DNA of 64,000 nt from Streptomyces sp. TBY4 (GCF_024213195.1 NZ_JANAVF010000001.1:124001-188000); one strand, 5' to 3'. Shown: positions 51,213-59,663, numbered from the stretch's first letter. The notes: generated by a model not told the origin, from the sequence alone. A program made the numbers and translations.

Positions 51213-52211
51213 TCACGTGTCCCTGACGGGCATCCGTCCGGAGAGCCCGGGCGGCAGCGCCGCCCGCAAGGCCGCGTCGAGGGCGGCCACGGCGGGGTGG
51301 GCGGCGGCGCCGCTGCGGAAGGCCACGTAGGTGCGGCGCTCCATGGCGAGGCGGGTGAGCACCACGCCGGGCTCCGCGGGACCGGTGATCCCGAGCTGCG
51401 GCACCACGGCCACTCCCTGACCGGCCGCAACCAGGGCGAGCACGGTGGCGAACTCGTCCACCTGATGCCGGACCCGGGGCACGAACCCGGCGTCCTCACA
51501 GGCCCGCACGGTCATGGCGTGGCAGAGGGTCCCGGGCGTGGCGATGATCCAGGGCGCGTCGGCCTGTGTACGCAGCAACGCCCGCTGCCCGCCCCCGCCG
51601 GACCGGGCGGGCTCGGCGGGCTCGGCGGGGGCGGCGGGGGCGGCGGGGGCGGCGGGGGCGGCGGGGGCGGCGGCCGGGTCCTCCGGGGTCGCCAGGTACA
51701 TCGCCTCGCGGTAGAGCGGGCGCGTGGCGAGGCCCGGCTCCTCGGGGGCGGGGACGAAGTCGTACGCGTGGATCAGGGCCACGTCCAGGTCCCCGGCCCG
51801 GAGCGCGTCCGCGACGGCCGCCGGGTCCGTTTCGGACACCATCGGCTCCAGTCCCGGGTGCCGCCGGGCCAGCTCGGCCAGGGCCGCCGGGACCACGGTC
51901 CGGGTCGCGGTCGGGAAGGCGCCGATCCGCAGGGCTCCGGCCAGCCCGCCGCGCGCCTCCGCGAGCTCGGCGTCGGCCCGCTCCAGCAGCTCCAGGACCG
52001 CGTCGGCGTGCCGGACCAGGTTCTGGCCGGCGGGCGTGAGCCGGACCCGGCGGCCGGTGCGCTCCAGCAGGGGCAGGCCGGCCTCGCGTTCGAGGACGGA
52101 GAGCTGCTGGGACACCGCCGAAGGGCTGAAGGAGAGCGCGTCGGCCACCGCGGCGATGGTCCCCCGGCGGGCCAGTTCGCGCAGGAGGCGCAGGCGTCGT
52201 ACATCGAGCAT
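51213..52211 (-). CDS. LysR-family transcriptional regulator with Ala-Pro insertion (332 aa)
   Basis: The N-terminal LysR HTH is RRLRLLRELARRGTIAAVAD followed by LSFSPSAVSQQLSVLE; the C-terminal part is a periplasmic-binding-protein-like effector domain (about 90-325). Inside this domain, around residues 182-202, is a low-complexity run of Ala-Pro-Ala and Glu-Pro-Ala coded by seven 9-bp repeats (51606-51668). The gene diverges from a DapA-family aldolase gene with a 70-base gap, and LysR proteins commonly control such a neighbour. GTG/ATG choice is clear (ATG 52211). Confidence 0.88.
   Translation of the reverse strand: MLDVRRLRLLRELARRGTIAAVADALSFSPSAVSQQLSVLEREAGLPLLERTGRRVRLTPAGQNLVRHADAVLELLERADAELAEARGGLAGALRIGAFPTATRTVVPAALAELARRHPGLEPMVSETDPAAVADALRAGDLDVALIHAYDFVPAPEEPGLATRPLYREAMYLATPEDPAAAPAAPAAPAAPAAPAEPAEPARSGGGGQRALLRTQADAPWIIATPGTLCHAMTVRACEDAGFVPRVRHQVDEFATVLALVAAGQGVAVVPQLGITGPAEPGVVLTRLAMERRTYVAFRSGAAAHPAVAALDAALRAALPPGLSGRMPVRDT
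51606..51668. repeat. Coding minisatellite, seven 9-bp units
   Basis: Two copies of GGCGGGCTC (51606, 51615) are followed by five perfect copies of GGCGGGGGC (51624-51668). On the minus strand they code for (Glu/Ala)-Pro-Ala in the LysR protein. Units are a multiple of three, so changes in copy number keep the frame. Confidence 0.85.
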
Positions 52212-52281
52212 CGGATCAGCTTATGGTTCGGGTAAGGAACGCGAACTGGATTCGATGCTCGGAGCGGGCCAGGCTCGACCC

Positions 52282-53220
52282 ATGATCCAGACGACGAGCC
52301 ACCAGTCCCCCGCCGCACTCGCCCCGGACGTCCCGTACGCCCCGCGCGGGATCCACGTGCCGCTGATCACCCCCTTCACCGCCGACGGCGAGGTCGCCGC
52401 CGACGCCCTGGAGGCCCTCGCCCACGAGGTGCTCGACGCGGGCGCCACCGGAATCGTGGCGCTCGGCACCACCGGCGAGCCGGCCGCCCTGGACGAGGCC
52501 GAGCGCGACCTCGTCACCGACGTCTGCGCCCGGGTCTGCCGGGAGCGCGGGGCGGCGCTGGTCGTGGGTGCCGGGGCGAGCGGGACCCGGGCCGCCGAGG
52601 AGTCGCTCGGCCGGCTTGAGCGGTGGCCCGGGGCGCGGGCCGCGCTGGTGACGGTGCCCGCGTTCGTACGGCCCTCGGCCGCCGGTGTGCTGGCGCACTT
52701 CGGGCGGCTGGCGCGGGTGAGCCCCGTACCGCTGATCGTCTATCACGTCCCGTACCGCACCGGGCTGCCCCTGGACGCGGCCCTGCTGCGGGAGATCGGG
52801 GCGCTGCCCGGGGTGGCCGGGGTGAAGTACGCGGTCGGCTCGCTCGACGGGGAAGCGGTGGCCCTGCTCGGTGACCTGCCGGACGGCTTCGCGGTGCTGG
52901 CGGGGGACGACGCCTTCCTGTCGCCCCTGCTCGCGCTCGGCGCGGCGGGCGGGGTCCTCGCCTCGGCCCATGTCGCGACGGCCCGGTTCGCCGAGCTGGC
53001 GGCCGCCTGGCGCGCGGGCGACGCGGACCGGGCGCGCCGCCTGGGCCACGCGCTGGCCCGGCTCTCCGCAACCCTCTTCGCCGAGCCCAACCCGACGGTG
53101 ATCAAGGGGGTGTTGTACGCACAGGGCCGCATCCCGACCCCTGACGTACGCCTCCCCCTGCTGCCCGCAGCCCCGGAATCGGTCGAAGCGGCCCTGCAGG
53201 AACTGGCCCGCCTGCCCTGA
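52282..53220 (+). CDS. DapA-family class I aldolase / dihydrodipicolinate synthase-like (312 aa)
   Basis: Pyruvate-dependent aldolase superfamily. GIHVPLITPFTADGEVA, ALGTTGEPAALDEAER (the T-T-G-E phosphate/keto site), the Tyr of VYHVPYRTG and the Schiff-base Lys of VAGVKYAVGS are present, with AGDDAFLSPLLALGAAGG after. It is probably not the housekeeping DapA, because it lies alone next to a divergent LysR gene; hydroxy-keto-acid or sialic-acid-like aldolases are alternatives. It is the last gene before a 700-base gap. Confidence 0.88.
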   Translation: MIQTTSHQSPAALAPDVPYAPRGIHVPLITPFTADGEVAADALEALAHEVLDAGATGIVALGTTGEPAALDEAERDLVTDVCARVCRERGAALVVGAGASGTRAAEESLGRLERWPGARAALVTVPAFVRPSAAGVLAHFGRLARVSPVPLIVYHVPYRTGLPLDAALLREIGALPGVAGVKYAVGSLDGEAVALLGDLPDGFAVLAGDDAFLSPLLALGAAGGVLASAHVATARFAELAAAWRAGDADRARRLGHALARLSATLFAEPNPTVIKGVLYAQGRIPTPDVRLPLLPAAPESVEAALQELARLP

Positions 53221-53552
53221 CCCCACCCGGCCCCACACGGGAACCCCGCCCGGGGGCCGGGACCCGGCCCACGCCCGCGGGCCACCGACCGCCCCCCACA
53301 TGCCCGGCCAACACTGGAGCGCACCCCGACGGACCGGGAGCCCGCGCCCGCGGCGCTGGCCACGCGGCGAGGCCAGGCGGGGGTGGGTCGGGGCCGGCGA
53401 CCGGGGGCGGGTCGGGGGTCACCGGACGGCCGGTGCGCGTCCGGCCGGTGGCGGAGGGCGTTCAGGCGGGCCGGGAGGGATCGTCCGCGGCGGTGCCGGT
53501 CCGCGCGCGATGCGGGAGGGGCGGCCCGCCGGGGCTCATGGTCACGTGCGTG
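53221..53552. other. Intergenic stretch, no gene seen
   Basis: GC-rich sequence after the DapA-family gene. Short open frames exist on both strands but have no start signal or family likeness. No perfect long hairpin was noticed near the DapA stop. Confidence 0.5.
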
Positions 53553-53640
53553 GGGCGATTGGCCCGGGATGGGCGATTCGCCGTCAACGGGCGGGTCGCC
53601 CGAATCGGCCCCGGCGACGGGCGACTTGCCCGGATTGGGG
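53553..53640. repeat. Imperfect 18-bp tandem repeat
   Basis: Units of the type GGGCGAYTYGCCCGRAT start at 53553, 53571, 53589 and 53619, with a shortened 12-bp unit at 53607. Each is itself a weak inverted repeat (GGGCGA...GCCC). Read in one plus-strand frame it would give a hexapeptide repeat (GRLARD, GRFAVN, GRVARI), but I see no start signal. Function unknown. Confidence 0.6.
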
Positions 53641-53656
53641 CGTGGCGCTCCGGCCC

Positions 53657-53670
53657 GTGATGTGAGTCAC
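53657..53670. promoter_or_regulatory. Crp-like site GTGATGTGAGTCAC
   Basis: GTGA-N6-TCAC is a perfect half-site pair and fits the motif I recall for Streptomyces Crp, GTG-N6-G-N-CAC. It lies about 250 bases before the LysM/transglycosylase ATG. Crp control of muralytic genes is known in actinobacteria, so the link is plausible but not shown. Confidence 0.45.
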
Positions 53671-53918
53671 GCCCGCCGCGCCAACATCATTTCCCCGCGA
53701 GGGGCGATTCCCTTTTCCCGGTTGGATATTCGGGAATTCCCCGACCTCTTTTCAAGGTCATCCAACGGGCCGCACGCGGAAAGTTGATCTCCCGGTCGAA
53801 TTCATGTCTTGTTCCGGCGCGCCGGACTCGCCTACGGTCGCCTCGTTCCCGGTGGTCAGCTGCCGAATCCGGTCGCCGCCAGGGGCTCTTCCGTACCCCC
53901 CACGTGAGGAATTCCGCC
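53671..53918 (+). promoter_or_regulatory. Long leader of the LysM/transglycosylase gene
   Basis: About 250 bases without a gene separate the Crp-like site from the ATG. Local repeats (GGTCGCC at 53836 and 53872) and GTCAGCTG suggest RNA structure. Muralytic genes of this kind are often under a c-di-AMP (ydaO) riboswitch, but I could not match the conserved GGGTGAAT element, so I leave the class open. Confidence 0.3.
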
Positions 53919-54587
53919 ATGCCCGCACAGGGAAAGCACCGCCGGCCGAAGCAGCACCACGCACTCACCCGCAAGCTGGCCCTCGCCGGGACGGGCGGTG
54001 CGGCGCTGGCCCTCCCGCTGATCAGCGCGACCACGGCCGGGGCGGCCGAGGTGGCCGTCGCCCCCGCGACGTATTCCGTGGTCAGCGGCGACACCCTGAG
54101 CAAGATCGCGGCCGAGCACTCCATCGGCGGCGGCTGGAAGCAGCTCTACGAGGCCAACAAGGGCATCGTCGGCGCCGACCCCTCGGCCATCCGCCCGGGC
54201 CTGAAGCTGAACCTCACGGCCGCCGCCCCCGCCGCGGCCAAGCCCGCCAAGGCGGCCACTGGCTACGCGAACAACCTCGACGGCTGGATCAGGGAGTCGC
54301 TCGACGTCATGGCCCAGCACGGAATTCCCGGAAGCTACGAAGGAATTCACCGCAACATCATGCGCGAATCCTCGGGCAATCCGCTGGCCATCAACAACTG
54401 GGACTCCAACGCCGCGGCCGGTATCCCCTCCAAGGGACTCCTCCAGGTCATCGACCCGACGTTCAAGGCCTATCACGTGCCCGGCACCCCGATGGACTCG
54501 TACGACCCGGTCGCCAACATCACGGCCGCCTGCAATTACGCCGCGGCCCGCTACGGTTCGATCGACAACGTCAACGGCCCGTACTGA
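53919..54587 (+). CDS. Secreted LysM and lytic transglycosylase-domain protein (222 aa)
   Basis: Cell-wall hydrolase. A signal peptide (KLALAGTGGAALALPLISAT) precedes a LysM domain (about residues 48-95, TYSVVSGDTLSKIAAEHSIG), an Ala/Pro linker, and an SLT domain (about 115-222) with the catalytic Glu in IMRESSGNPLAINNWD, then GLLQVIDPTFKAYH and NITAACNYAAARYGS. This matches the Streptomyces group of small LysM/SLT muralytic enzymes. ATG 53919 has GAGGA nine bases upstream. A Crp-like site and long leader suggest regulated expression. Confidence 0.92.
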   Translation: MPAQGKHRRPKQHHALTRKLALAGTGGAALALPLISATTAGAAEVAVAPATYSVVSGDTLSKIAAEHSIGGGWKQLYEANKGIVGADPSAIRPGLKLNLTAAAPAAAKPAKAATGYANNLDGWIRESLDVMAQHGIPGSYEGIHRNIMRESSGNPLAINNWDSNAAAGIPSKGLLQVIDPTFKAYHVPGTPMDSYDPVANITAACNYAAARYGSIDNVNGPY

Positions 54588-54593
54588 GCCGTC

Positions 54594-55238
54594 CTACTCC
54601 AGCCCGTAGCGCCGCGCCGACTCCTCCTCCTGCGCCAGCCGGTGCAAGGCCTTGAGCACCGGCTGGAAGAGCACGGCGGCCGCCACCACCATCTCCACCT
54701 GTTCCGCCTCGGAGGGGTACGCCTCCATGAAGTCCAGGTCGCGTTCGGCCGCCTGGTACATCAACTCGGCGTACGGGGCCATCAGTTCGGCTCCCCACGG
54801 ATAGCCGAGCCGGATGAGGGCGGACACCGCCAGTACGAGCGAGCGGTGGACCGGGGAGAGGGCCCCCACCTCCCGGGCCGTCGACCAGCCCAGCATCTCC
54901 AGCAGCCGGTCCACCTCGTGCCGCGCGGTGACCACCGCCGGGTCCCCGTCGTCCGATTCGGGCCCCTGCGGCAGTGCCCAGAGGGCCGCGCCCATCCGGA
55001 TCGTCCGGCCCAGGGAGTCGTCGTCCACGTGCACGAGCACCTCCCGGGCCGTGGCCACCGGGATCCCGCCGACCTGGATCAGCGCGCGGACCAGCCGCAG
55101 CCGCCGCAGGTGGCCCTCGTCGTAGTCGGCGGTCGTCGCGCTGACCCGCCGGCCCGGAGCCAGCAGCCCTTCGCGCAGGTAGTACTTGATGGTCGCCGTG
55201 GAGACGCCACTGCGCTCGCTCAGCTCCGCCAGTCGCAT
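54594..55238 (-). CDS. MerR-family transcriptional regulator (214 aa)
   Basis: N-terminal MerR winged HTH, MRLAELSERSGVSTATIKYY with LREGLLAPGRR, then YDEGHLRRLRLVRALIQVGG. The C-terminal 110 residues are helical with no Cys cluster, so it is not a metal sensor of the MerR/CueR type. ATG 55238 begins right at the HTH. It is the last gene in a minus-strand run and stops six bases from the convergent LysM gene's stop. Target unknown; the upstream squalene/phytoene synthase-like gene is a candidate. Confidence 0.87.
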   Translation of the reverse strand: MRLAELSERSGVSTATIKYYLREGLLAPGRRVSATTADYDEGHLRRLRLVRALIQVGGIPVATAREVLVHVDDDSLGRTIRMGAALWALPQGPESDDGDPAVVTARHEVDRLLEMLGWSTAREVGALSPVHRSLVLAVSALIRLGYPWGAELMAPYAELMYQAAERDLDFMEAYPSEAEQVEMVVAAAVLFQPVLKALHRLAQEEESARRYGLE

Positions 55239-55309
55239 CCCTCGGCCCTTCCCTTTCCTTGGAGAGTCCCACTGTCCAAGCATGCGGGAAGCCGGCTGCG
55301 CGGTCGGAG

Positions 55310-56224
55310 TCAGCCGGTGGTACGGGGCCTGCGGGCCCTGGCGCGCGCCAGGGTGCGCAGCGGGGCCGCGAACCCGTAGCCGACGTCCTTGCGCAGGGCC
55401 CCGGCGCCGGCCCGCTCCACCGCCGCGAGCTGGTGTTCCATGAGCTCCGTCATCGTCATGACGACCGCCCTCAGCCCGGGCTCGGTGAGGTCGAGGATGC
55501 CGTCCGCGGCGGTCAGCGCGGTACGGGCCCGCCCGCACTCGGCGGCCAGCAGCTCCCGTACGGCCGGGGTGTCGCGGGCCTGTTCGAGGTCGGCCTGGGT
55601 CACGGCGTGCTCGGCGAGGCGGGCCCGCGGGATGCAGAGCCGGCCGGCCGCGAGATCACCGGCGAGGTCGGCGAGGAAGTCGACCCGCTGCGCGGCGTCC
55701 ACGAACCGCCGCCAGCCCGCGGCCTGTTCGGCGTCGGGCCCGCCCCGGTACTGCAGGCCGGTGAAGACCAGCACGCCGGGCCAGGCGTAGGCGTCGAGGT
55801 AGGCCTGGAACTCCCCCTCGTCCTCGAACCCGTCGAAGACCGCTTCCTCGGTGGCCGCGCCGTCGAGGAAGCGGAACACCCAGTCGGCGGGCAGGCCGCG
55901 GGAGTCGACGGCGTGGGCGTAGGCGCGCAGCAGCGGGTCTGGGCTGTCCCCCGTCTCCAGGGCGTGGCGCACCGCTGCGCCCAGTTCCTCCAGGCCGGCG
56001 GCCCGCTGGTCGGCCGAGCCGGTCTCGGCCACGTCGTCGACCCGGTTCATGAAGGCGAGCCCGGCCGCCAGCCAGGGCACCAGCGGGGGTGCGGCGAGCA
56101 GCCGCAGGGCGAGGTAGGGCGCGGGTTCCCGGCGCAGCACCCGGCGGGCCGCCAGCGTGTAGTCGGCGCGGAGCCGGGGGCCTGATATCCCGGCGGTCGT
56201 GAGCGTGCTGCGCCAGCTCGGCAT
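55310..56224 (-). CDS. Squalene/phytoene synthase family protein (304 aa)
   Basis: All-alpha prenyl-diphosphate condensing fold. The two Asp-rich motifs are FMNRVDDVAETG and RVDFLADLAGDLAAGR, and YRGGPDAEQAAGWRRFVDAA precedes the second. It is not in a carotenoid or hopanoid cluster, and no desaturase or cyclase gene adjoins it, so the product is unknown. It lies 26 bases after the Ser/Thr kinase gene and 71 bases before the MerR gene, all in one direction. Confidence 0.85.
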   Translation of the reverse strand: MPSWRSTLTTAGISGPRLRADYTLAARRVLRREPAPYLALRLLAAPPLVPWLAAGLAFMNRVDDVAETGSADQRAAGLEELGAAVRHALETGDSPDPLLRAYAHAVDSRGLPADWVFRFLDGAATEEAVFDGFEDEGEFQAYLDAYAWPGVLVFTGLQYRGGPDAEQAAGWRRFVDAAQRVDFLADLAGDLAAGRLCIPRARLAEHAVTQADLEQARDTPAVRELLAAECGRARTALTAADGILDLTEPGLRAVVMTMTELMEHQLAAVERAGAGALRKDVGYGFAAPLRTLARARARRPRTTG

Positions 56225-56250
56225 GGTGGTGGTTCTCCGCTTCCCGGCCG

Positions 56251-57960
56251 TCAGTTCCGATGGACCTTCTTGATCTTAAAGTCGGTTCCGGCGAGGACGA
56301 ACCCGCCCTGTCCGTAGGCGTCGCTCAGGTAGGGGCGGATCGCGGGGGTGTTCAGCCAGGGCGAGACGTTGAGGTAGCGGGAGCTCGGGTTGTCGACGCC
56401 GAGCTCCTTCGTCGACTCGGCCAGCAGGGCGGGCAGGGCGTCCCAGTCCAGCGCCGCCATGTCCATGAGCGGCTCGTCGGGCTTCACGGTGCCGGACGGG
56501 CCGGTGCGCTTGGCGACGCCGCCGCGGTACTGCCAGGAGTCGACGGTCCTGGCGCCCGGCGCGGTGGGAATGGAGGCGAGCACGTACTCGTCGTAGACCT
56601 TCATGTCGACGAAGGTGGTGGTGCCCGTCTGCTGCTTGAGCGCGTCGACGGCCGCACGGATGCCGGCCGGGTCGATGAGGCTGCCCTTGGGCGGCGCGAC
56701 CGGCTTCGGCGTGCTCGCCTTCGGGGTGGGGGTCAGGGCCACGGCGGTGCCCGCGGCCGGGGAGGCCGGTCCGGACGCGGACGGGGTGGTCGAGGGCCTG
56801 GTGTCTCCGCCCTTGCCCTCGGCTCCTGCGCCGCTCCCGTCGGGCCACCACTGGACGATTCCGAAGACGCCGGCGGCCAGGACCGCCGCGAGGATTCCGC
56901 CGAGCAGGACCGGCCGGCGGCGCGGGCGCGGCCCGGGCGGCGGGAGGGTCACGGGGACGGTGGACGCGTAGGGGTTGCCCGCGCCCGGGACGAACGGTGT
57001 CGGCAGGCCCGGCCCCGGTATCGGTACGGGGCCCAGGGCGGAACCGGCGGCCGGGGTGGCCGGCCCGAAGCTCCCGAGGTTGACCGGCGGTACCACCGGG
57101 GTGGCGCCGCCGAGAGCACTGCTCGCGCCACGGAGCAGCGCTTCCAGCTCCTCGGCGTCGGGCCGCACGGACAGGTCCCGTACCAGCAGCCGTTCGAGTA
57201 CGGGTCCCAGCGGGCCGGAGCGGACCGGCGCGGGGACGGGATCGTCGAGCACGGCGACCACGGTGGCCAGGCTGGTGGCCCGGCGCAGCGGGTGCACTCC
57301 CTCGGAGGCCACGTAGAGCAGCATCCCGAGCGACCACAGGTCGGAGGCGGGCAGCCCCTCCTCGCCGCGCGCCCGCTCGGGCGCGATGTACTCCGGGGAG
57401 CCGATCAGCGCTCCGGTCGAGGTCAGCCCGGTCGCCCCGTGCAGAGCGGCGATCCCGAAGTCGGTGAGCACCGCGGAACCGGTGGGGCGCAGGAGCACGT
57501 TGGCCGGTTTCACGTCGCGGTGCAGCACCCCCTCCGCGTGCGCGGCGCGCAGCGCGGAGAGCAGGTCGAGCCCGAGGCGCAGCACGTCCGCCACCGGCAG
57601 GGGTCCGCTCTCCAGCCGGTCGGCCAGGGAGCCGCCCCGGACGAGCTCCATCACGATCCACGGATGGCCGTCCGAACCCGGCTCGGGCTCCACGATGTGG
57701 TGGATGGTGACCACGTTGGGGTGGGCGAGCCGGGCGAGGGCGCGGGCCTCGCGGACGGCCCGCTCCCGCAGCTGGACGACCAGCCCGGGCTGCGCCGCGG
57801 CGGTCGCCGGGTCCGGCGGCCGCACCTCCTTGAGCGCCACCTCCCGGTCCAGCGCGATGTCGCGGGCGCGCCACACCGTCCCCATCCCGCCGCTTCCGAG
57901 GGGCCGCGCGAGTTCGAAGCGCCCGTCGATCAACCGTCTGCCGGCCTCACTGCTCTCCAT
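56251..57960 (-). CDS. Membrane-spanning Ser/Thr protein kinase (569 aa)
   Basis: Hanks-type kinase. Gly-rich loop LGSGGMGTVWRA, ATP Lys in EVALKEVRPP, catalytic loop GVLHRDVKPANVLL, DFG in VLTDFGIAAL and activation-end GSPEYIAPERARG are all intact. After a Pro-rich juxtamembrane part, one helix (LLGGILAAVLAAGVFGIVQW, near residues 350-370) leads to an extracellular region of about 190 residues that starts Ser/Thr/Pro-rich and ends in an unknown fold. No PASTA repeats. The outer part probably senses a signal. Confidence 0.93.
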   Translation of the reverse strand: MESSEAGRRLIDGRFELARPLGSGGMGTVWRARDIALDREVALKEVRPPDPATAAAQPGLVVQLRERAVREARALARLAHPNVVTIHHIVEPEPGSDGHPWIVMELVRGGSLADRLESGPLPVADVLRLGLDLLSALRAAHAEGVLHRDVKPANVLLRPTGSAVLTDFGIAALHGATGLTSTGALIGSPEYIAPERARGEEGLPASDLWSLGMLLYVASEGVHPLRRATSLATVVAVLDDPVPAPVRSGPLGPVLERLLVRDLSVRPDAEELEALLRGASSALGGATPVVPPVNLGSFGPATPAAGSALGPVPIPGPGLPTPFVPGAGNPYASTVPVTLPPPGPRPRRRPVLLGGILAAVLAAGVFGIVQWWPDGSGAGAEGKGGDTRPSTTPSASGPASPAAGTAVALTPTPKASTPKPVAPPKGSLIDPAGIRAAVDALKQQTGTTTFVDMKVYDEYVLASIPTAPGARTVDSWQYRGGVAKRTGPSGTVKPDEPLMDMAALDWDALPALLAESTKELGVDNPSSRYLNVSPWLNTPAIRPYLSDAYGQGGFVLAGTDFKIKKVHRN

Positions 57961-58042
57961 GGCCGGTCATCGTAGGCGCCCCCACCGACGCCGGCGCACG
58001 CGGACCGGGACGTCGACACCGCGGACACGGGCACTGACCCGG

Positions 58043-58309
58043 TCAGTTGCGGGAGTTGCCGAAGAGGATGCGGTAGGCGATGAGGAGGACCAGGGAGCCC
58101 GCGATGGCGGAGCCCCAGGTCGCGAGGTCGAAGAAGTCGTTCTGGATGGACCGGTCCAGGAACTTCGCCGAGAGCCAGCCGCCGGTGAAGGCTCCGGCGA
58201 TGCCGATGAGGGTGGTGCCGATCAGGCCGCCCGGGTCACGACCGGGCAGCAGGACCTTGGCGATTCCGCCCGCCAGCAGTCCGAGGATGATCCAGCCGAT
58301 GATGCCCAT
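58043..58309 (-). CDS. GlsB/YeaQ/YmgE-family stress-response membrane protein (88 aa)
   Basis: Small three-helix membrane protein (transglycosylase-associated family). IIGWIILGLLAGGIAKVLLP, then GLIGTTLIGIAGAFTGGWLS, and a last helix with IAGSLVLLIAYRILFG are typical. Such proteins are often induced by stress. ATG 58309; it stands alone in the minus-strand run. Confidence 0.9.
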   Translation of the reverse strand: MGIIGWIILGLLAGGIAKVLLPGRDPGGLIGTTLIGIAGAFTGGWLSAKFLDRSIQNDFFDLATWGSAIAGSLVLLIAYRILFGNSRN

Positions 58310-58404
58310 GCCCGTTCACTCCGCTTCGATGGGCGCGCGCCGTCGTGCGCGCGCCGTCCGTTCAGGTCTCGCAAGGGGAGACGCGTGAACAGGCGAAACG
58401 GTTC

Positions 58405-58737
58405 TCAGCCGGGCCGCCGGGAGGTGGCAAACGGCCTGAGGGCGGCCAGCGCCGCGAGGCCGAGCACCGCCGCTCCCGCGCCCGCCCCCGCCGCGAGGAA
58501 TCCGCCGCGGGAGCGCCAGGACAGCACCGACAGCGTCGACTGGGCGGAGGCGAACGAGCCCGCGCTCAGCACGGATCCCACCGACGCGGCCGACAGGGCC
58601 GAGCCGATCGAACCGACCGACAGCACGCTGCCGACCGAACCGATGGAGAGGACCGAGCCCACCGAACCGATGGAGAGGATCGAGCCCTTGGAGCGGAGCG
58701 AGAGGAACGAACCATCGTCGGCAGCCATGCGGCTCAT
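58405..58737 (-). CDS. Serine-triplet repeat protein with C-terminal membrane helix (110 aa)
   Basis: From about residue 10 to 68 a Ser occurs at every third position in the pattern (Gly/Leu)-Ser-(Ile/Val/Ala), organised as 9-residue units such as GSVLSIGSV, about 19 triplets in all. A hydrophobic segment (about 75-97, GGFLAAGAGAGAAVLGLAAL) follows, then a short basic end. Its ATG overlaps the EamA stop (ATGA, 58734-58737), so it is translationally coupled to that gene. I recall similar repeats in Streptomyces proteins of unknown function. The repeat could form a regular solenoid or a helix with one serine face. Function unknown. Confidence 0.75.
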   Translation of the reverse strand: MSRMAADDGSFLSLRSKGSILSIGSVGSVLSIGSVGSVLSVGSIGSALSAASVGSVLSAGSFASAQSTLSVLSWRSRGGFLAAGAGAGAAVLGLAALAALRPFATSRRPG

Positions 58738-59663
58738 GCTGCCACACGGGCCCTCGGCGCGGCCTGGGACGCGACTTGGGGTCCCGCTTGGGGCCCGACG
58801 TGGGGCCCGGCCAGGGGGCCGGCGTGGGTCGCGGCGACCTTCGTCTGCTGCGGGGTCCGGGTGAGCAGCAGCACGCCCCGCGCCGCCGCCAGCGCCCCCG
58901 CCACGGCCAGCAGGACCCCGAACACGCCGCCCTGGATCCGCTCGCCCAGCAGGATCATGCCGATCGCGGCCGCGGCCAGCGGGTTGGTCAGGTTGACCAC
59001 CGCGAGCGGGGCGCCGAGACCGCCCCGGTAGGCCCGCTGGGAGAGGAGCATCCCGCCGACGGCGAAGACCACCACGAGCAGCGCCACCGAGATGACCCGG
59101 ACGCTGAGCAGGGAGCCGCCGCGGCCGCCCGCCACGGCGACGGTCTGGGTCAGGGCGGAGGCCGCCGCGGAGGCCAGTCCGGACGCCGTCGCGTGGCGCA
59201 GCCCCGTACGGGTGTCGCTCCGTGCGGTCAGCAGCATGATCACCGCGGCCGTGGCTCCGGAGACGGCGAGCGCCTCGGCCAGGGTCAGGGTCTCGTCGGG
59301 GGACGGGCCGGAGGCGGGCACCAGGAGCAGGCCGAGGCCCACGACGGTGGCCAGGGTGCCGCGCCACTCGCTGGCCACGACCCGCCGCCCGGCGCCGCGC
59401 GCACCCAGCGGTACGGCGGCGACGAGGGTGAGCGCGCCGAGCGGCTGCACCAGGGTGAGCGGCCCGTACCGCAGGGCGGCGGCGTGCAGGAGGGCGGCGG
59501 CCGCGTTGAGGCCCGCCGACCACCACCAGGCACCGTTGCGCAGGAGCGCCGCGGTGCTGCGGGCGACCTCGCGGCGGGCGAGGCGCTCCTGTGCGACGGC
59601 CGCAGCCGCGTAGGCGATGGCCGCGGCGAGGCAGAGCAGGACGGCGAGGACCGTGGCGTTCAC
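58734..59663 (-). CDS. EamA/DMT-type membrane transporter (309 aa)
   Basis: Eight to ten hydrophobic helices in the drug/metabolite-transporter plan, starting VLAVLLCLAAAIAYAAAAVA. GPLTLVQPLGALTLVAAVPL and PLAVVNLTNPLAAAAIGMIL are the matching ends of the two halves. A C-terminal tail of GPxxGP repeats (HAGPLAGPHVGPQAGPQ) follows. GTG 59663 overlaps the PAP2 stop as GTGA (59660-59663), and its own stop overlaps the next start. Substrate unknown. Confidence 0.82.
   Translation of the reverse strand: MNATVLAVLLCLAAAIAYAAAAVAQERLARREVARSTAALLRNGAWWWSAGLNAAAALLHAAALRYGPLTLVQPLGALTLVAAVPLGARGAGRRVVASEWRGTLATVVGLGLLLVPASGPSPDETLTLAEALAVSGATAAVIMLLTARSDTRTGLRHATASGLASAAASALTQTVAVAGGRGGSLLSVRVISVALLVVVFAVGGMLLSQRAYRGGLGAPLAVVNLTNPLAAAAIGMILLGERIQGGVFGVLLAVAGALAAARGVLLLTRTPQQTKVAATHAGPLAGPHVGPQAGPQVASQAAPRARVAA

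Noticed and set aside
51606..51668. CRISPR-like or regulatory repeat array
   Set aside because: Nine-base units without spacers, in frame inside a LysR coding sequence.
53433..53660. Possible 75-aa protein with GRLARD-type hexapeptide repeats
   Set aside because: No ribosome site, no family, and the repeat is better described at DNA level. Kept as a repeat, not as a gene.
53671..53918. c-di-AMP (ydaO) riboswitch
   Set aside because: The context is right and GTCAGCTG is present, but the conserved GGGTGAAT and the CAGCTAACC-type end could not be found by eye.
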